Notes under the pieces: model-generated
Seen by the model: the letters and a program-made list of their open reading frames with translations, nothing else
Databases searched by the model: none
Told to the model about the DNA's origin: nothing
Shown: piece after piece, positions 42,974 through 51,576 of the stretch
Layout of the letters: every line of letters starts with the position of its first letter
Position numbering within the stretch: position 1 is the first letter of the stretch
Translations under genes and position numbers: made by a program
Source: Spirosoma luteum DSM 19990
GTDB taxonomy: Bacteria > Bacteroidota > Bacteroidia > Cytophagales > Spirosomataceae
Assembly: GCF_000374065.1 (NCBI RefSeq)
Contig: NZ_KB893279.1
Coordinates: 223,285-287,284 of the forward strand
Length of the DNA: 64,000 nucleotides
Direction: 5' to 3'

Positions 42974-45169
42974 TTACTGGACTTTTAGATATTGAGCGGC
43001 TGTGTCAACGTGCTGATCGAACCAGCCCGGTACGGACGGCCCGCCATCGGGGCCGGAATTACCCATGAACGGACGGGTGGTGTTGACCCTGAAGTACTGG
43101 CACAGGTGCGGAATTTCGGGGCTTAAACTTAGGTCAGTGGGGCTTGCATCAATCGCGCCTGTTGCCGGGTTGATGCCGTACCACTGCCCGTTCTGGTATT
43201 TCCAGAGCTGCGAGTTGAGCTTGAAGGCGTGAATCTCATTCGCCCCCAATGTCGGCCCCGACGAATTAATCAGGTTGCGTAGTCGATTGTTAATAAACTG
43301 ATACTGCATGTTCAAGAGGCCCGGATTGGTTGATTCGTAGCCGCCTGATTTCTGGCCGGAGTAAGTGGGTACAACAGTCAAATCCGTTTGCGGCCCGTTG
43401 GGGTAAACCTGCGTTCCGTAATCCTGGGCCGTGCCAATGGTATAATCAATCTGGATATAGTCCGACTCCCCAGCCGCTGCGTAGGGCTTTAGCTGGAGTG
43501 TTATCAGCGTCCCCACCGGGTAGTTCTGAATAAAAACCAGTGATTGGTAGCCGTTATTAAAATCAGCCTGAAACTCCGTATTCGGCGGGGCTGTCGGGAA
43601 ATCACCCCCCTGGGAGAGCCACGCCCCCCCGTTGATGCGCCAGCGGTAGCCCGGCTCTTTGGTCGTATCGTTGCCGGTGAAGGTGCTTTTGATAAGGTAA
43701 TACAGCGTCTTTTTAGCCGGGTCGTATTTGCGCAGCACCGACACGATAGCCGGGTTTTGCGGGCCGATGGAGCGGTCGATGATCGTTACCCGGCGGCTGG
43801 CTTTATCCACACCCGACAGGGAAAAAATAACCGTCGCCGAATACCCATCCCCGACGTTATTATCCGCCTGAGAAGTCAAAAGGCCCGCTGTAGTGAGCGT
43901 TTCCCCGGTCAATAGTCCCTCGGCTCTGGCAACGGCACCGGCCACCACCGTCGTAACGCCCGAAACGGTTTGCGTTAGCTGGTACTGCTCTGAAGTGCCT
44001 TCGTAGACTGAATCAACGCCAGCCACATCAAAACTAGCCTCATTCGTGGGGGGCGTTGCCGATACGGGTATTTCCTGGGTAAATTCAGCGTCGCCGACAA
44101 TAACCGACGCGTAGTAGGTACGCCCGAACTGCTGATAGGTCAGCGCGTAAGTGCCCGACGGTACGGCCATGTAATCAAAATATACGTAGTAGTACGCCTT
44201 ACCCAGAATCGGGTCGGTGTTGTAGATTATTGCCGTTTTCTCCGTCGTATCGGTCCATTCTTCCGGCCCCGATAGCGTCAGGTGCGTAGGCAATGAGCCT
44301 TCCTCGCCAAACCGAAACACCAGCCTTCGATTATCCGACGGGATGAACGTTGCCAGCAGGTAGGCGTTCTTACTGGTGACGGGTAGGGTGTAGGTTTTCT
44401 CCGCAGTCTTGGTATCCGATTGCTCGAGTTTCAGGGGAAAACTAACCGTTGTGAGCCCAGCCGGTACGTTCCCCCGGATGGCGTACTGCCCCAGACTCAA
44501 CAGGACCACACTGGCCCAAAGCGGCATACCCGCCCCGGCGGTTAGTTTGGTGAGCGTTTCCCCCGTTCCCGGCGTACCCACATCGTACAGGCTGAACACA
44601 AAATCATAATTGGCCCCGGCAATGGGAGCAGGCAGATTGAACGAATCTTTAAACGTCGGCGGTCCTGCCGGTGGTGGCGGTGGCGGTGGCAGGTGCGGAA
44701 TAACGTGCTCTTTTACGTAGACTTCATCCGAGAGGAAACGGATTAAATCAATCGCTACCTCACCAAAACCGAACGGATCGACTGTAACCCGGTCCAATAC
44801 GGCAACGCCTTTGTAGGTCCTGGGGCTGGAGTCCGGCACTATGTCCATGCCAATACCGCCATTGGCACGTAGGGCAATGTCTTTCAGCACATCGCCGTAG
44901 GGTTGCTCCAGTAGCGTTTGCAGGGTGTCCGACTGCAATACGGCAGGCAACAGACCACGCTCCCGAAGGGTCGCTTCCCGAAGAATCTTACCGTCACGAA
45001 CATCCTTTGGCGTTCGCTCAAAGATAGACTGCGCTTCTTTCAGGGTTACGTGTTTACCCGTCGCCTTCAGGCGCGGCCAGGGATAACCCAACTGTTCGCC
45101 GGACGAGTCTTTGGTGTACAGGATTTTGGTCCCGTTTTCGTATAAATCCAGTATCTCAGACTGATCCAT
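42974..45169 (-). CDS. Large tail/baseplate structural protein with Ig-like repeats
   Basis: 731 residues. N-terminal domain (1-155), then a proline run (HLPPPPPPPAG, about 159-169) as hinge, then several immunoglobulin-like beta domains (about 180-560: NLPAPIAGANYDFVFSL, KTYTLPVTSKNAYLLA, SATVIFSLSGVDKASRRVTI) and a C-terminal globular part. Ig-like decorations with poly-Pro hinges are common on phage tails and help surface adhesion. No enzyme motif seen. Confidence 0.65.
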   Translation of the reverse strand: MDQSEILDLYENGTKILYTKDSSGEQLGYPWPRLKATGKHVTLKEAQSIFERTPKDVRDGKILREATLRERGLLPAVLQSDTLQTLLEQPYGDVLKDIALRANGGIGMDIVPDSSPRTYKGVAVLDRVTVDPFGFGEVAIDLIRFLSDEVYVKEHVIPHLPPPPPPPAGPPTFKDSFNLPAPIAGANYDFVFSLYDVGTPGTGETLTKLTAGAGMPLWASVVLLSLGQYAIRGNVPAGLTTVSFPLKLEQSDTKTAEKTYTLPVTSKNAYLLATFIPSDNRRLVFRFGEEGSLPTHLTLSGPEEWTDTTEKTAIIYNTDPILGKAYYYVYFDYMAVPSGTYALTYQQFGRTYYASVIVGDAEFTQEIPVSATPPTNEASFDVAGVDSVYEGTSEQYQLTQTVSGVTTVVAGAVARAEGLLTGETLTTAGLLTSQADNNVGDGYSATVIFSLSGVDKASRRVTIIDRSIGPQNPAIVSVLRKYDPAKKTLYYLIKSTFTGNDTTKEPGYRWRINGGAWLSQGGDFPTAPPNTEFQADFNNGYQSLVFIQNYPVGTLITLQLKPYAAAGESDYIQIDYTIGTAQDYGTQVYPNGPQTDLTVVPTYSGQKSGGYESTNPGLLNMQYQFINNRLRNLINSSGPTLGANEIHAFKLNSQLWKYQNGQWYGINPATGAIDASPTDLSLSPEIPHLCQYFRVNTTRPFMGNSGPDGGPSVPGWFDQHVDTAAQYLKVQ

Positions 45170-45180
45170 CGTTTCTTTTG

Positions 45181-45630
45181 TTAAGGGAACTCGCTCCCAA
45201 ACTCATACGTAAACTCCCCGCCTTCATTGGTCAGCGCCCCGATAAAGTCGGTGTAGGCCAGAGATGGGAGCACGTCCAGAATGGCCTGTTTGAGCGGCTG
45301 ATTTTTAATTTCTACAAACCCCGTTTGCGGGTTCGTTTTCACTATCAGTACGTCCCCATCAACCGCCGTGGCATACTGCTCATAGTTGGTATCGACCCAT
45401 ACACCCGCTCCTTTGCCAACCGCTTCCAGTATCCAGTACCCATTGGCGGGTGTTGGGTAGGTAGCGCGGTACTGAAAGGGCGTGCCATCCTGCAATAGCA
45501 CCTCGGTTCGATTGCGGTCGTAAGCCGATACGGCTTCTCTATCCGACAGAATACGATGCACCGTTTCCCCTATCGCATACGCTGCGTAGTTGAGGGCTAG
45601 TTGCTGTATCTGCTGTCGCTCGGCTCCCAT
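45181..45630 (-). CDS. Tail-module protein of unknown function
   Basis: 149 residues; N-terminal helix (RQQIQQLALNYAAYAIGETV) then beta-rich. No family recognised. Ends 11 bases before the next gene on the strand; its position between the adaptor-like and baseplate-like genes suggests a tail connector. Confidence 0.55.
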   Translation of the reverse strand: MGAERQQIQQLALNYAAYAIGETVHRILSDREAVSAYDRNRTEVLLQDGTPFQYRATYPTPANGYWILEAVGKGAGVWVDTNYEQYATAVDGDVLIVKTNPQTGFVEIKNQPLKQAILDVLPSLAYTDFIGALTNEGGEFTYEFGSEFP

Positions 45631-45633
45631 TGG

Positions 45634-46452
45634 TTAGAAATTGGTTGTTTCCAATAGGGACGAATAATCCAGTTCGGGTATCACCACGGGCACAGACGTA
45701 CCCACGGCCATACTATCCCCCGCGGCCCGTATGTAGAGCCTGCCGGATGAGAGAACGCCGGGAAATGTATAGCTGTAGCGATTGGATGTGCCCGATACGA
45801 TGCCTGCCAACACAAAATCAACGGTACTGCTTCCCGTGCCGGTTATCTTTAGTTCGGGCTGGGTAACGGTCGTAACCGAAACAATTAGGGCGTGGGTGAT
45901 AACGTCGTAATCAAGGTCCAGGTCAAAGCGGGAACCCGATCCCACCAAGTCTAATTGCGCTATTGCGTTATTAACGACAAGATGCACCCCCTCCGGCGTA
46001 CTGTAGGCATCCTGGATAACGCCCGATAATTGTTCTTCCACGCTTGCCCGCCGGGCCTTGCCTGCCGTTTCTGTATCCGACGCGGGTATCGGGGTACTAT
46101 CCCCAAAACCCGAATCAACAACAAACCGGGCCAGCGCATCGCCAGATACGGGATTTGTATTACCCAATACAATACCTGATGGGTCGCTAATAATCTTGCT
46201 AGTCCACTTGCCAGGCGTGTTTTCGGGCGTTTCTCCTGCTATCGTCTGCTCATTGCACTGGGTAAGGTAACTCTGGTAATATACGATCTGGCCCGGCTTA
46301 TATACCGCCAGGGGATCGAACTCAAACAGGGCTGAATCTATTATGTCCCGATCTGAACTGCCAACGCGAAGGGCCGTATTGGCCGCGGTCGTTACTTCAT
46401 TTTTTATTAACTCGGCCGCAGCCTGTAATTGCGTAAGTGTTTTTTTAGCCAC
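45634..46452 (-). CDS. Tail-region structural protein
   Basis: 272 residues. N-terminal helical segment (TLTQLQAAAELIKNEVTTAA), then a carbohydrate-binding-like stretch (YKPGQIVYYQSYLTQCNEQT) typical of phage fibre adaptors, then beta repeats. Overlaps the upstream gene by 8 bases. No enzymatic motif. Confidence 0.6.
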   Translation of the reverse strand: MAKKTLTQLQAAAELIKNEVTTAANTALRVGSSDRDIIDSALFEFDPLAVYKPGQIVYYQSYLTQCNEQTIAGETPENTPGKWTSKIISDPSGIVLGNTNPVSGDALARFVVDSGFGDSTPIPASDTETAGKARRASVEEQLSGVIQDAYSTPEGVHLVVNNAIAQLDLVGSGSRFDLDLDYDVITHALIVSVTTVTQPELKITGTGSSTVDFVLAGIVSGTSNRYSYTFPGVLSSGRLYIRAAGDSMAVGTSVPVVIPELDYSSLLETTNF

Positions 46453-47455
46453 GGTAGCGAACGGTTAAAGGGTGACTGACCGGCGCAGTGTCGTCGCTGA
46501 TTAATAGCGTTGCGTAGGTGGCTCCGTCGGGCGGGGTGCTGCCCAGCCGGATACGCTGCACCCGCACGTTATGGGTGAGGGATTCAACAACCGGACTACC
46601 TACTACCTCGTTTTCCCCGTTGTAGTAGGTAGTTGTCAAATTATAGTCAGCTTCGGTATCAGTGAGCCATACCATCACATCGGAATAAAAACCCCGGAAA
46701 ACGACCGGTTCGGGTAGTAGGGTAATCCATCGGATGCGGCTTGTATTGTCGCCGGTAGCGTAAACGGATAAATCATTTTCCGGGCCGGACGGTACCATGT
46801 TGGCTGCACTGAACAGAAAACCGCCGTCGATGGTTTGGTCCCCTTCCAGTGAAACGCTGTGGGTAGTGACACTGAGTCGATCCGAAAAATCAGGGTCAGC
46901 CAAAGCCGTTTCGCCATCGGGTACCAGGTGCGGGACGGGACGGAATTTAAGCCGTGTGCGTAGGTCAGCCGAAGCCGTGCCGTCAATGACAGGAGCTTCC
47001 AGGATAGAAGACGGGCCGGTCGATGGTGTAACGTGAAATCCAATCAACTCCCAATCCAGATCAGCGGCCCCGGTTTGCATGGCGGTATCAATCGGGTAAA
47101 GGCTTGACACATACCCCGATTCGGGTAAGGTCAGGGTATACGCCGAACCGGCCGACAGGAGCCGGGTAAGACTCGCTGCGAATGTGCTGTTAACCCGGTT
47201 GGTGTTTACACTCCAGGTATCGAAGCCGACGGCCTGCACCTGCACCGTGAACGTCCGGTTTTGCACCAACACATACTCAAAGGGTACGTTGTTCCAGGTG
47301 AAAACGCCCTGCGCGTCGGTCTGCACCGTGCTATTGCCCAGGATTTCAGCCGTTCTATCGACCGCCCCTTCCAGGACGCGAACGAACGCCCCGGCAATCG
47401 GGCTGTCGTTGCTTTGGCGGGTAACAGTGATGCGAAACGATCCTCTTTGTGGCAT
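46445..47455 (-). CDS. Tail-region protein with carboxypeptidase-regulatory-like beta domain
   Basis: 336 residues. Residues 1-95 are a CarboxypepD_reg/Ig-type beta sandwich (TRQSNDSPIAGAFVRVLEGA, TVQTDAQGVFTWNNVP), followed by other beta-rich domains. Likely a virion decoration or baseplate protein. Specific role unknown. Confidence 0.6.
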   Translation of the reverse strand: MPQRGSFRITVTRQSNDSPIAGAFVRVLEGAVDRTAEILGNSTVQTDAQGVFTWNNVPFEYVLVQNRTFTVQVQAVGFDTWSVNTNRVNSTFAASLTRLLSAGSAYTLTLPESGYVSSLYPIDTAMQTGAADLDWELIGFHVTPSTGPSSILEAPVIDGTASADLRTRLKFRPVPHLVPDGETALADPDFSDRLSVTTHSVSLEGDQTIDGGFLFSAANMVPSGPENDLSVYATGDNTSRIRWITLLPEPVVFRGFYSDVMVWLTDTEADYNLTTTYYNGENEVVGSPVVESLTHNVRVQRIRLGSTPPDGATYATLLISDDTAPVSHPLTVRYRG

Positions 47456-47459
47456 AGCG

Positions 47460-47924
47460 TCAGGCGAGTAGCTGGGTTTTTATTTCCTGACGTATCAGGG
47501 GAATGTACGTCGCCTTCATCCGGGCCACTATATCAGCCGGACGCAACGCGTCGGACAAGACCCCGCCCGGATTATGCGGGTTAGGCACCTGAATACCGTT
47601 GTTTACGATGTTATACGCGATAGCCCCAGCCGCCGATAGGGGGATGGATAACCCTTTGACGCGTATCCAGTTGCGAATAATACCCACAAACGCCGTGGAC
47701 GGCCGACGATTACCGCCCCGCCCCCGGATACCGTAGGCTTGCTGCCGCCAGTAAGCCGGGCCTAAGAGTTGAAGTGTGACCGAGCGGCCCTGCAACATGA
47801 CCTCAAACCGGGTGTTGTCGGCCGAATAGCCCGAAGCCCGCAGTCCTTTTTGGCGCTGGGATTGAATGACCCCGGCAACCAGGCTTGTTCCTATCTGTTC
47901 GATGGGTTCCACCGGTATCAGCAT
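47460..47924 (-). CDS. Tail completion/minor tail-type protein
   Basis: 154 residues; a basic, Gly-rich middle (YGIRGRGGNRRPSTAFVGII) and a helical end (LRPADIVARMKATYIPLIRQ). Overlaps the upstream gene by 7 bases. Size and position (after a small tail-type gene, before larger tail proteins) suit a tail completion protein; family not recognised. Confidence 0.55.
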   Translation of the reverse strand: MLIPVEPIEQIGTSLVAGVIQSQRQKGLRASGYSADNTRFEVMLQGRSVTLQLLGPAYWRQQAYGIRGRGGNRRPSTAFVGIIRNWIRVKGLSIPLSAAGAIAYNIVNNGIQVPNPHNPGGVLSDALRPADIVARMKATYIPLIRQEIKTQLLA

Positions 47925-48361
47925 ACAACGGACCCCTCCGGTGTCAATGAGAGAGCGAGCCGGATGCCGCTCAGGTTCCGGTCGGTTATATTGATACTGA
48001 AATTCATGTTGGCCGATGCCCCGGCAACGGTGCCCGCCTTATCGAGTAGCACAAAAAGGCGACGGTATAATGGCGTGAGCAGGGTCAGGCACTCGCGTTT
48101 TTGTTCGGGCAAATCCGATAGGGAAGCCGGGGCGAACAAAAAAAGGACTAGCTGATGGGTTTCCAGTAACGCACCGTTCCCGGCAATCCGGGGGGTGGTG
48201 TTAAAGTACCCTTCGTGGAAAACGTGTAGCCCGTCGGGCAGGTGGTCGGCCAAAACGTTAAGTTCGGGCATGGTGCCGTACCGAAAACTGACCGGCGATA
48301 GCCCGGCTTCTTCGTTCTCGTTGCTAATACGGGTGGTCAGTTGTTCGATAAGGTCCAGCAC
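47918..48361 (-). CDS. Head-tail/tail terminator-type protein
   Basis: 147 residues, alpha/beta (LNVLADHLPDGLHVFHEGYF, NFSINITDRNLSGIRLALSL). The pattern of helix, strand and long loop is like tail-terminator proteins, but similarity is not clear. Second gene after the chaperone-like pair. Confidence 0.5.
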   Translation of the reverse strand: MLDLIEQLTTRISNENEEAGLSPVSFRYGTMPELNVLADHLPDGLHVFHEGYFNTTPRIAGNGALLETHQLVLFLFAPASLSDLPEQKRECLTLLTPLYRRLFVLLDKAGTVAGASANMNFSINITDRNLSGIRLALSLTPEGSVVC

Positions 48362-48376
48362 ACCGGCAAATTACGC

Positions 48377-48592
48377 CTATGGGTTGCCGTTTTGGGGGCT
48401 GGACAGCCGTTGAACGTGATAAGAAAACAGTTGTTTTTTCTGGTCCGCCAATAGCGCGTACCTAGCCTGATCGTAAGGGAGTTGTTTGGCCTGCTGGTAG
48501 GGGATGCCGAACGTTTTGGATAGGCTTACGAGCGCGTAATGATGGGCGAACGAGTCCAGGCCGCGAACGTACTGAGCCGCCGATTGAGCCAA
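48377..48592 (-). CDS. -1-frame extension of the tail-chaperone-like gene
   Basis: 71 residues if started at TTG 48592 (LAQSAAQYVRGLDSF onward). The same frame is open further upstream to the T9 run at 48,673-48,665, where it reads FFFEQLRASRQLWDKLFKSD. It therefore looks like the C-terminal part of a longer protein made by a -1 slip from the gene at 48,526-49,203, total about 275 residues. The G/GT tail-chaperone pair of lambda is built this way. Confidence 0.6.
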   Translation of the reverse strand: MAQSAAQYVRGLDSFAHHYALVSLSKTFGIPYQQAKQLPYDQARYALLADQKKQLFSYHVQRLSSPQNGNP

Positions 48593-49203
48593 TTCATCAT
48601 CCGGGGCTTGGCCGTCACTTTTGAATAGCTTATCCCATAGCTGACGGGACGCTCGTAACTGCTCAAAAAAAAAGCGGCAATCGGTAGTGCCTGAGTGCAG
48701 GGGATTGAATCAATGAGGGGTAACACCGCGTAAGCCTGTTCAATATCGGCATAGGGTTCGCTCTGTATAGCGGGGCAAAGAAAGATACTGAGTAGCAACG
48801 GCGCAATCTGGTGAAGCGGTGCGCCGGTTTCGGGTAGCTTCAGTTCGTCCAGTTTCGTTTCCAGGTCCCACCACTGCGCGACGGTTGCCGAGGTGCCGAG
48901 CTTTTGGGGTATGGCAATAACTTTGCCCCCAATCGTTACGCGTTCCGGTAGCGGATAGTCAGCCGCGTCGGCTAAATCGAATATAAAGGATAGATGGGTG
49001 TTGATTAAATCGGCAATCTCAATCCGGCGCAGGGTAGCCGTCTGGGTTCGGAACTCGCTTTCCGGCAGGGCGGATAAGATAAGCAGGATTTGGCGCAGGT
49101 CGGCCGGTTCCGCCGTTGAGAGCGCCTGTGACTGCCCGAACGTTAGCTCATCGAGTGACGAGGGCAGGGTAAACGACAGTCTATCAGCGCGAACGGTTAG
49201 CAT
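48526..49203 (-). CDS. Tail assembly chaperone-like protein (frame 0 product)
   Basis: 225 residues. The first 175 are helical (ADLRQILLILSALPESEFRT, IPCTQALPIAAFF). After GCTTTTTTTTTG (48,675-48,664) the frame-0 tail (SSYERPVSYGISYSKVTAKP onward) looks unlike a protein, whereas the -1 frame gives a good helical sequence that ends at 48,377. This is what a programmed -1 site or a homopolymer indel would look like. Tail-chaperone role is inferred from position between TerL and tail genes and from the frameshift. Confidence 0.65.
   Translation of the reverse strand: MLTVRADRLSFTLPSSLDELTFGQSQALSTAEPADLRQILLILSALPESEFRTQTATLRRIEIADLINTHLSFIFDLADAADYPLPERVTIGGKVIAIPQKLGTSATVAQWWDLETKLDELKLPETGAPLHQIAPLLLSIFLCPAIQSEPYADIEQAYAVLPLIDSIPCTQALPIAAFFLSSYERPVSYGISYSKVTAKPRMMNWLNRRLSTFAAWTRSPIITRS
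48665..48673 (-). other. T9 slippery site for a -1 frameshift
   Basis: On the minus strand GCT TTT TTT TTG: in frame 0 it contains T_TTT_TTT, the X_XXY_YYZ type of site at which both tRNAs can slip by -1. The -1 frame is open from here to 48,377. Confidence 0.6.
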
Positions 49204-49217
49204 TTAGTGGGCAATGA

Positions 49218-49559
49218 TTAAGGAAGCTGTATATTGTGTTTTGCCAATGCTAACTCAATTTCATTTAGGATTGACTTACCGCAATTGCGTACCTTGATTA
49301 TGTCCTTAATGGTTAGATTTAGCTCAAGAAGCCGACGAACTGGCGTTTTGGCTTGGCGTTGGCTTGAAACCTCACCATTCGTTTTTGTTGATACGGCTAC
49401 AGCTAAAATATTATAGGCTCGCGTTGATAACTTTAAATCACTTAGCGTTAACGTACTATCTGTAACAAGTGAATTAGCGTTCAATATCGCGTCGGCTATC
49501 TGTTTATTGTACGCCTGTACAATCTCAAGTGCCTTTAAATATTCGCCTTCTGTAATCAT
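49218..49559 (-). CDS. RNA polymerase alpha C-terminal-domain-like protein
   Basis: 113 residues from ATG 49559 (MITEGEYLKALEIVQAYNKQ). The C-terminal 65 residues match the helix-hairpin-helix of alpha-CTD: LSTRAYNILAVAVS, then LLELNLTIKDIIKVRNCGKS and ILNEIELALAKHNIQL, in the order of LxxSVRSxNCL...LL...RNxGxKSL-EI. In bacteria that domain binds UP elements and activators. A free copy in a phage might redirect transcription; similar small proteins occur in Bacteroidetes as hypothetical genes. It sits between TerL and the chaperone gene and overlaps neither. Confidence 0.75.
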   Translation of the reverse strand: MITEGEYLKALEIVQAYNKQIADAILNANSLVTDSTLTLSDLKLSTRAYNILAVAVSTKTNGEVSSQRQAKTPVRRLLELNLTIKDIIKVRNCGKSILNEIELALAKHNIQLP

Positions 49560-49561
49560 AA

Positions 49562-49708
49562 TCAATTCAAACTAAGTAAACACATGATTTGCCGGGTAAC
49601 GGTGGAAATGGTGCCGTACTGCCGGGCGCGTATAATCGAATGCTGGTAAAAGTACTCATTGGTTTTGCCAATCTGAGCCATCTGCCAACGTGCTACGGTG
49701 CGGGTCAT
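49562..49708 (-). CDS. Small phage protein, 48 residues
   Basis: MTRTVARWQMAQIGKTNEYF then YQHSIIRARQYGTISTVTRQ. Its ATG overlaps the TerL stop codon (ATGA), so it is likely translated from the same transcript. Basic helical; could bind nucleic acid or TerL. No family recognised. Confidence 0.6.
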   Translation of the reverse strand: MTRTVARWQMAQIGKTNEYFYQHSIIRARQYGTISTVTRQIMCLLSLN

Positions 49709-51009
49709 AACCGACGCTGTTTTACCTGTGTACTCATTACCCGTGCCGAACCGGTTACGTGCCCTTTATTGCCTACGCATTCGTAGCGGTCCGCATCATG
49801 AAAATGGTCGTGCTTTCCTAGTGGCCTATCTGTTGGCTCCTTATCAGCATCTAACTGCCATCTGTATTCCTGATACTCAAAGGTAAGGTTTTCATTGTCA
49901 TCTACATAGTAGTTCTGATACGATTTCACCGCCTGAATACCCGCCCGGATACTGTCCGCCCCTTTCGCAACCCCGACAACATTGAACCCTAAATCCTTTA
50001 GTGCCTGAATGGATTTAGGTTCGGCACTATCAGCGTAAATCGGGGCGTACCCAACGTTTAAGGCGGTGAGCCGGGCCGCCAGCATCGGGTCGGTTAGTCC
50101 TCGCTCGTAGATAAGACCCCGTTTCCAACGGCTCTCATTATGCGTTTTGACTTCAATAAGCGCCAACGGGTCACCGCCAAACCCAAAGTCAAGACCGTAC
50201 GAACTTGGATAGGGTAAGGTGTTGAAATCTTCGGGCGTAATCGGTATCCAGTCGGAATAAATCCTACCCTTCGCCCCCTCACTGACCAAACCCCGGATAA
50301 CCGTCCAGTAATATTCCGGTTTTGTGAGCCGGTACGATTCGTACTTCGCTATTGTCGTTTGGTCAACGTTGGCAATGTTGTCGTAATAGCGGGAAAAAAT
50401 GGAGAGTAGTTCCGGCTGCGGCTTGGGCCGTGCGAGGTAGTAACCCGGCTGGTTCTGGGATTCTATCAGCGTGTAGTGGTTCTTAATCAGCCAGTGGTTT
50501 TTCTTCGGCGGGTTAAATATTCTGAATATTTGAATCTTTGCCTTTGTGGTACGAAATGAGCCGTCGAGTTGGTCGAACTCGTCCTCCTCGGTTTCTTCAC
50601 ATTCCTCAATGGCTACCGCCGTGGCACCGGCCAAAGACTTTAGTTTAGCCGTTTGCCCGCCCGATGACTTTCTGAATCCTTTGGATAGGATCACATTGCC
50701 GGTACTGATACAGGTAGCGGTCATGGTTGAATCCTGTAGGGCAATCAGTGACTCGTCCAGCTCCCCGCGCTCGACCCGTTCTTTGATGCGGTCTTTAAAA
50801 TCGCGCCATAAACTATCCCTGACATCGGAATAAACCGCCCGCATGAAATAGCCCCGGAAGTATTGGGGCATCAGCAAAGAGTCAAGAAAGTAATCAGTAA
50901 CGAAGTGAGAGCCGCCACGGGCGCGGCCGCCCCAGATGTCAATGTAGCGCACCTGGTCGGGCATGTTCAGGACTGGCGCGTAGCAGGCGTGGGTGTAGCC
51001 CATAAGCAA
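49705..51009 (-). CDS. terL: Terminase large subunit, PBSX/Terminase_3 type
   Basis: 434 residues. ATPase: Walker A-like WGGRARGGSH (27-35), Walker B hydrophobics AVAIEECEE (131-138) with a coupling Glu, then a Ser/Asn switch region. Nuclease (RNase H-like): YGLDFGFGGD (Asp274), IYADSAEP and HDHFHDADRYE hold the three acidic metal ligands. The Walker A lysine position is Gly here (GGS), as seen in some Bacteroidetes TerL relatives. It packages DNA into proheads and cuts the concatemer. Transcribed after the portal, the reverse of normal order. Confidence 0.93.
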   Translation of the reverse strand: MLMGYTHACYAPVLNMPDQVRYIDIWGGRARGGSHFVTDYFLDSLLMPQYFRGYFMRAVYSDVRDSLWRDFKDRIKERVERGELDESLIALQDSTMTATCISTGNVILSKGFRKSSGGQTAKLKSLAGATAVAIEECEETEEDEFDQLDGSFRTTKAKIQIFRIFNPPKKNHWLIKNHYTLIESQNQPGYYLARPKPQPELLSIFSRYYDNIANVDQTTIAKYESYRLTKPEYYWTVIRGLVSEGAKGRIYSDWIPITPEDFNTLPYPSSYGLDFGFGGDPLALIEVKTHNESRWKRGLIYERGLTDPMLAARLTALNVGYAPIYADSAEPKSIQALKDLGFNVVGVAKGADSIRAGIQAVKSYQNYYVDDNENLTFEYQEYRWQLDADKEPTDRPLGKHDHFHDADRYECVGNKGHVTGSARVMSTQVKQRRL

Positions 51010-51015
51010 AGGGGG

Positions 51016-51576
51016 TTAATTACCCAACCGCGACGGGCTGGGGGGCTGCGCTTTCTGGATTCGGGGACGACCCGAACCGCCGTAGGGGGCGCAGGCGTTT
51101 TCCGGCCGCAACGCAACGGCAATCTCGCGGGCTTTCCGTTCGGCCAGGCCCCGGTAATAGTTCGATAGTTCCGTGCGTTGACTTTGCGAAATTGGGATTG
51201 AATCGTTGTTGGTCTTACTGACAATTCCGGTATCGGTATTAATTGCGTTCGCCTTATTAATGTAGATAGCCCAAACGGCATAAGCGACGAACTGACGGAT
51301 TAGCCGCGAATTGTTGTAGATAATCCGGCTTTGGGCTATCTCCGTCAACTGGTCATCCGTTGGGTCGTACACCGTCGCATATAGTGCCTGGTTGGCGTAT
51401 AAATACCCACCGTAAGCGGTGAACGTGTCGGGGGTCAATAAATCGGTTAGCCAGCCTTCGACTACCTCATTCACTGTTGCGTTTAGCTTCTCCTCCTTAA
51501 AGGTGGCCGGTATTTCCTGGGTGCCGATAAATTCGATCAGACTAGCCCGGCTGAGCCACACTGGTAGAGTCGCCAT
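51016..51576 (-). CDS. Head-tail connector-like protein
   Basis: 186 residues, mostly helical (TDLLTPDTFTAYGGYLYANQ, SRLIRQFVAYAVWAIYINKA) with an Arg/Pro-rich disordered tail. Between TerL and portal, and of the size of DUF6712-like connectors in Bacteroidetes phages, it is probably the adaptor ring joining portal and tail. It overlaps the portal gene by 35 bases. Confidence 0.65.
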   Translation of the reverse strand: MATLPVWLSRASLIEFIGTQEIPATFKEEKLNATVNEVVEGWLTDLLTPDTFTAYGGYLYANQALYATVYDPTDDQLTEIAQSRIIYNNSRLIRQFVAYAVWAIYINKANAINTDTGIVSKTNNDSIPISQSQRTELSNYYRGLAERKAREIAVALRPENACAPYGGSGRPRIQKAQPPSPSRLGN

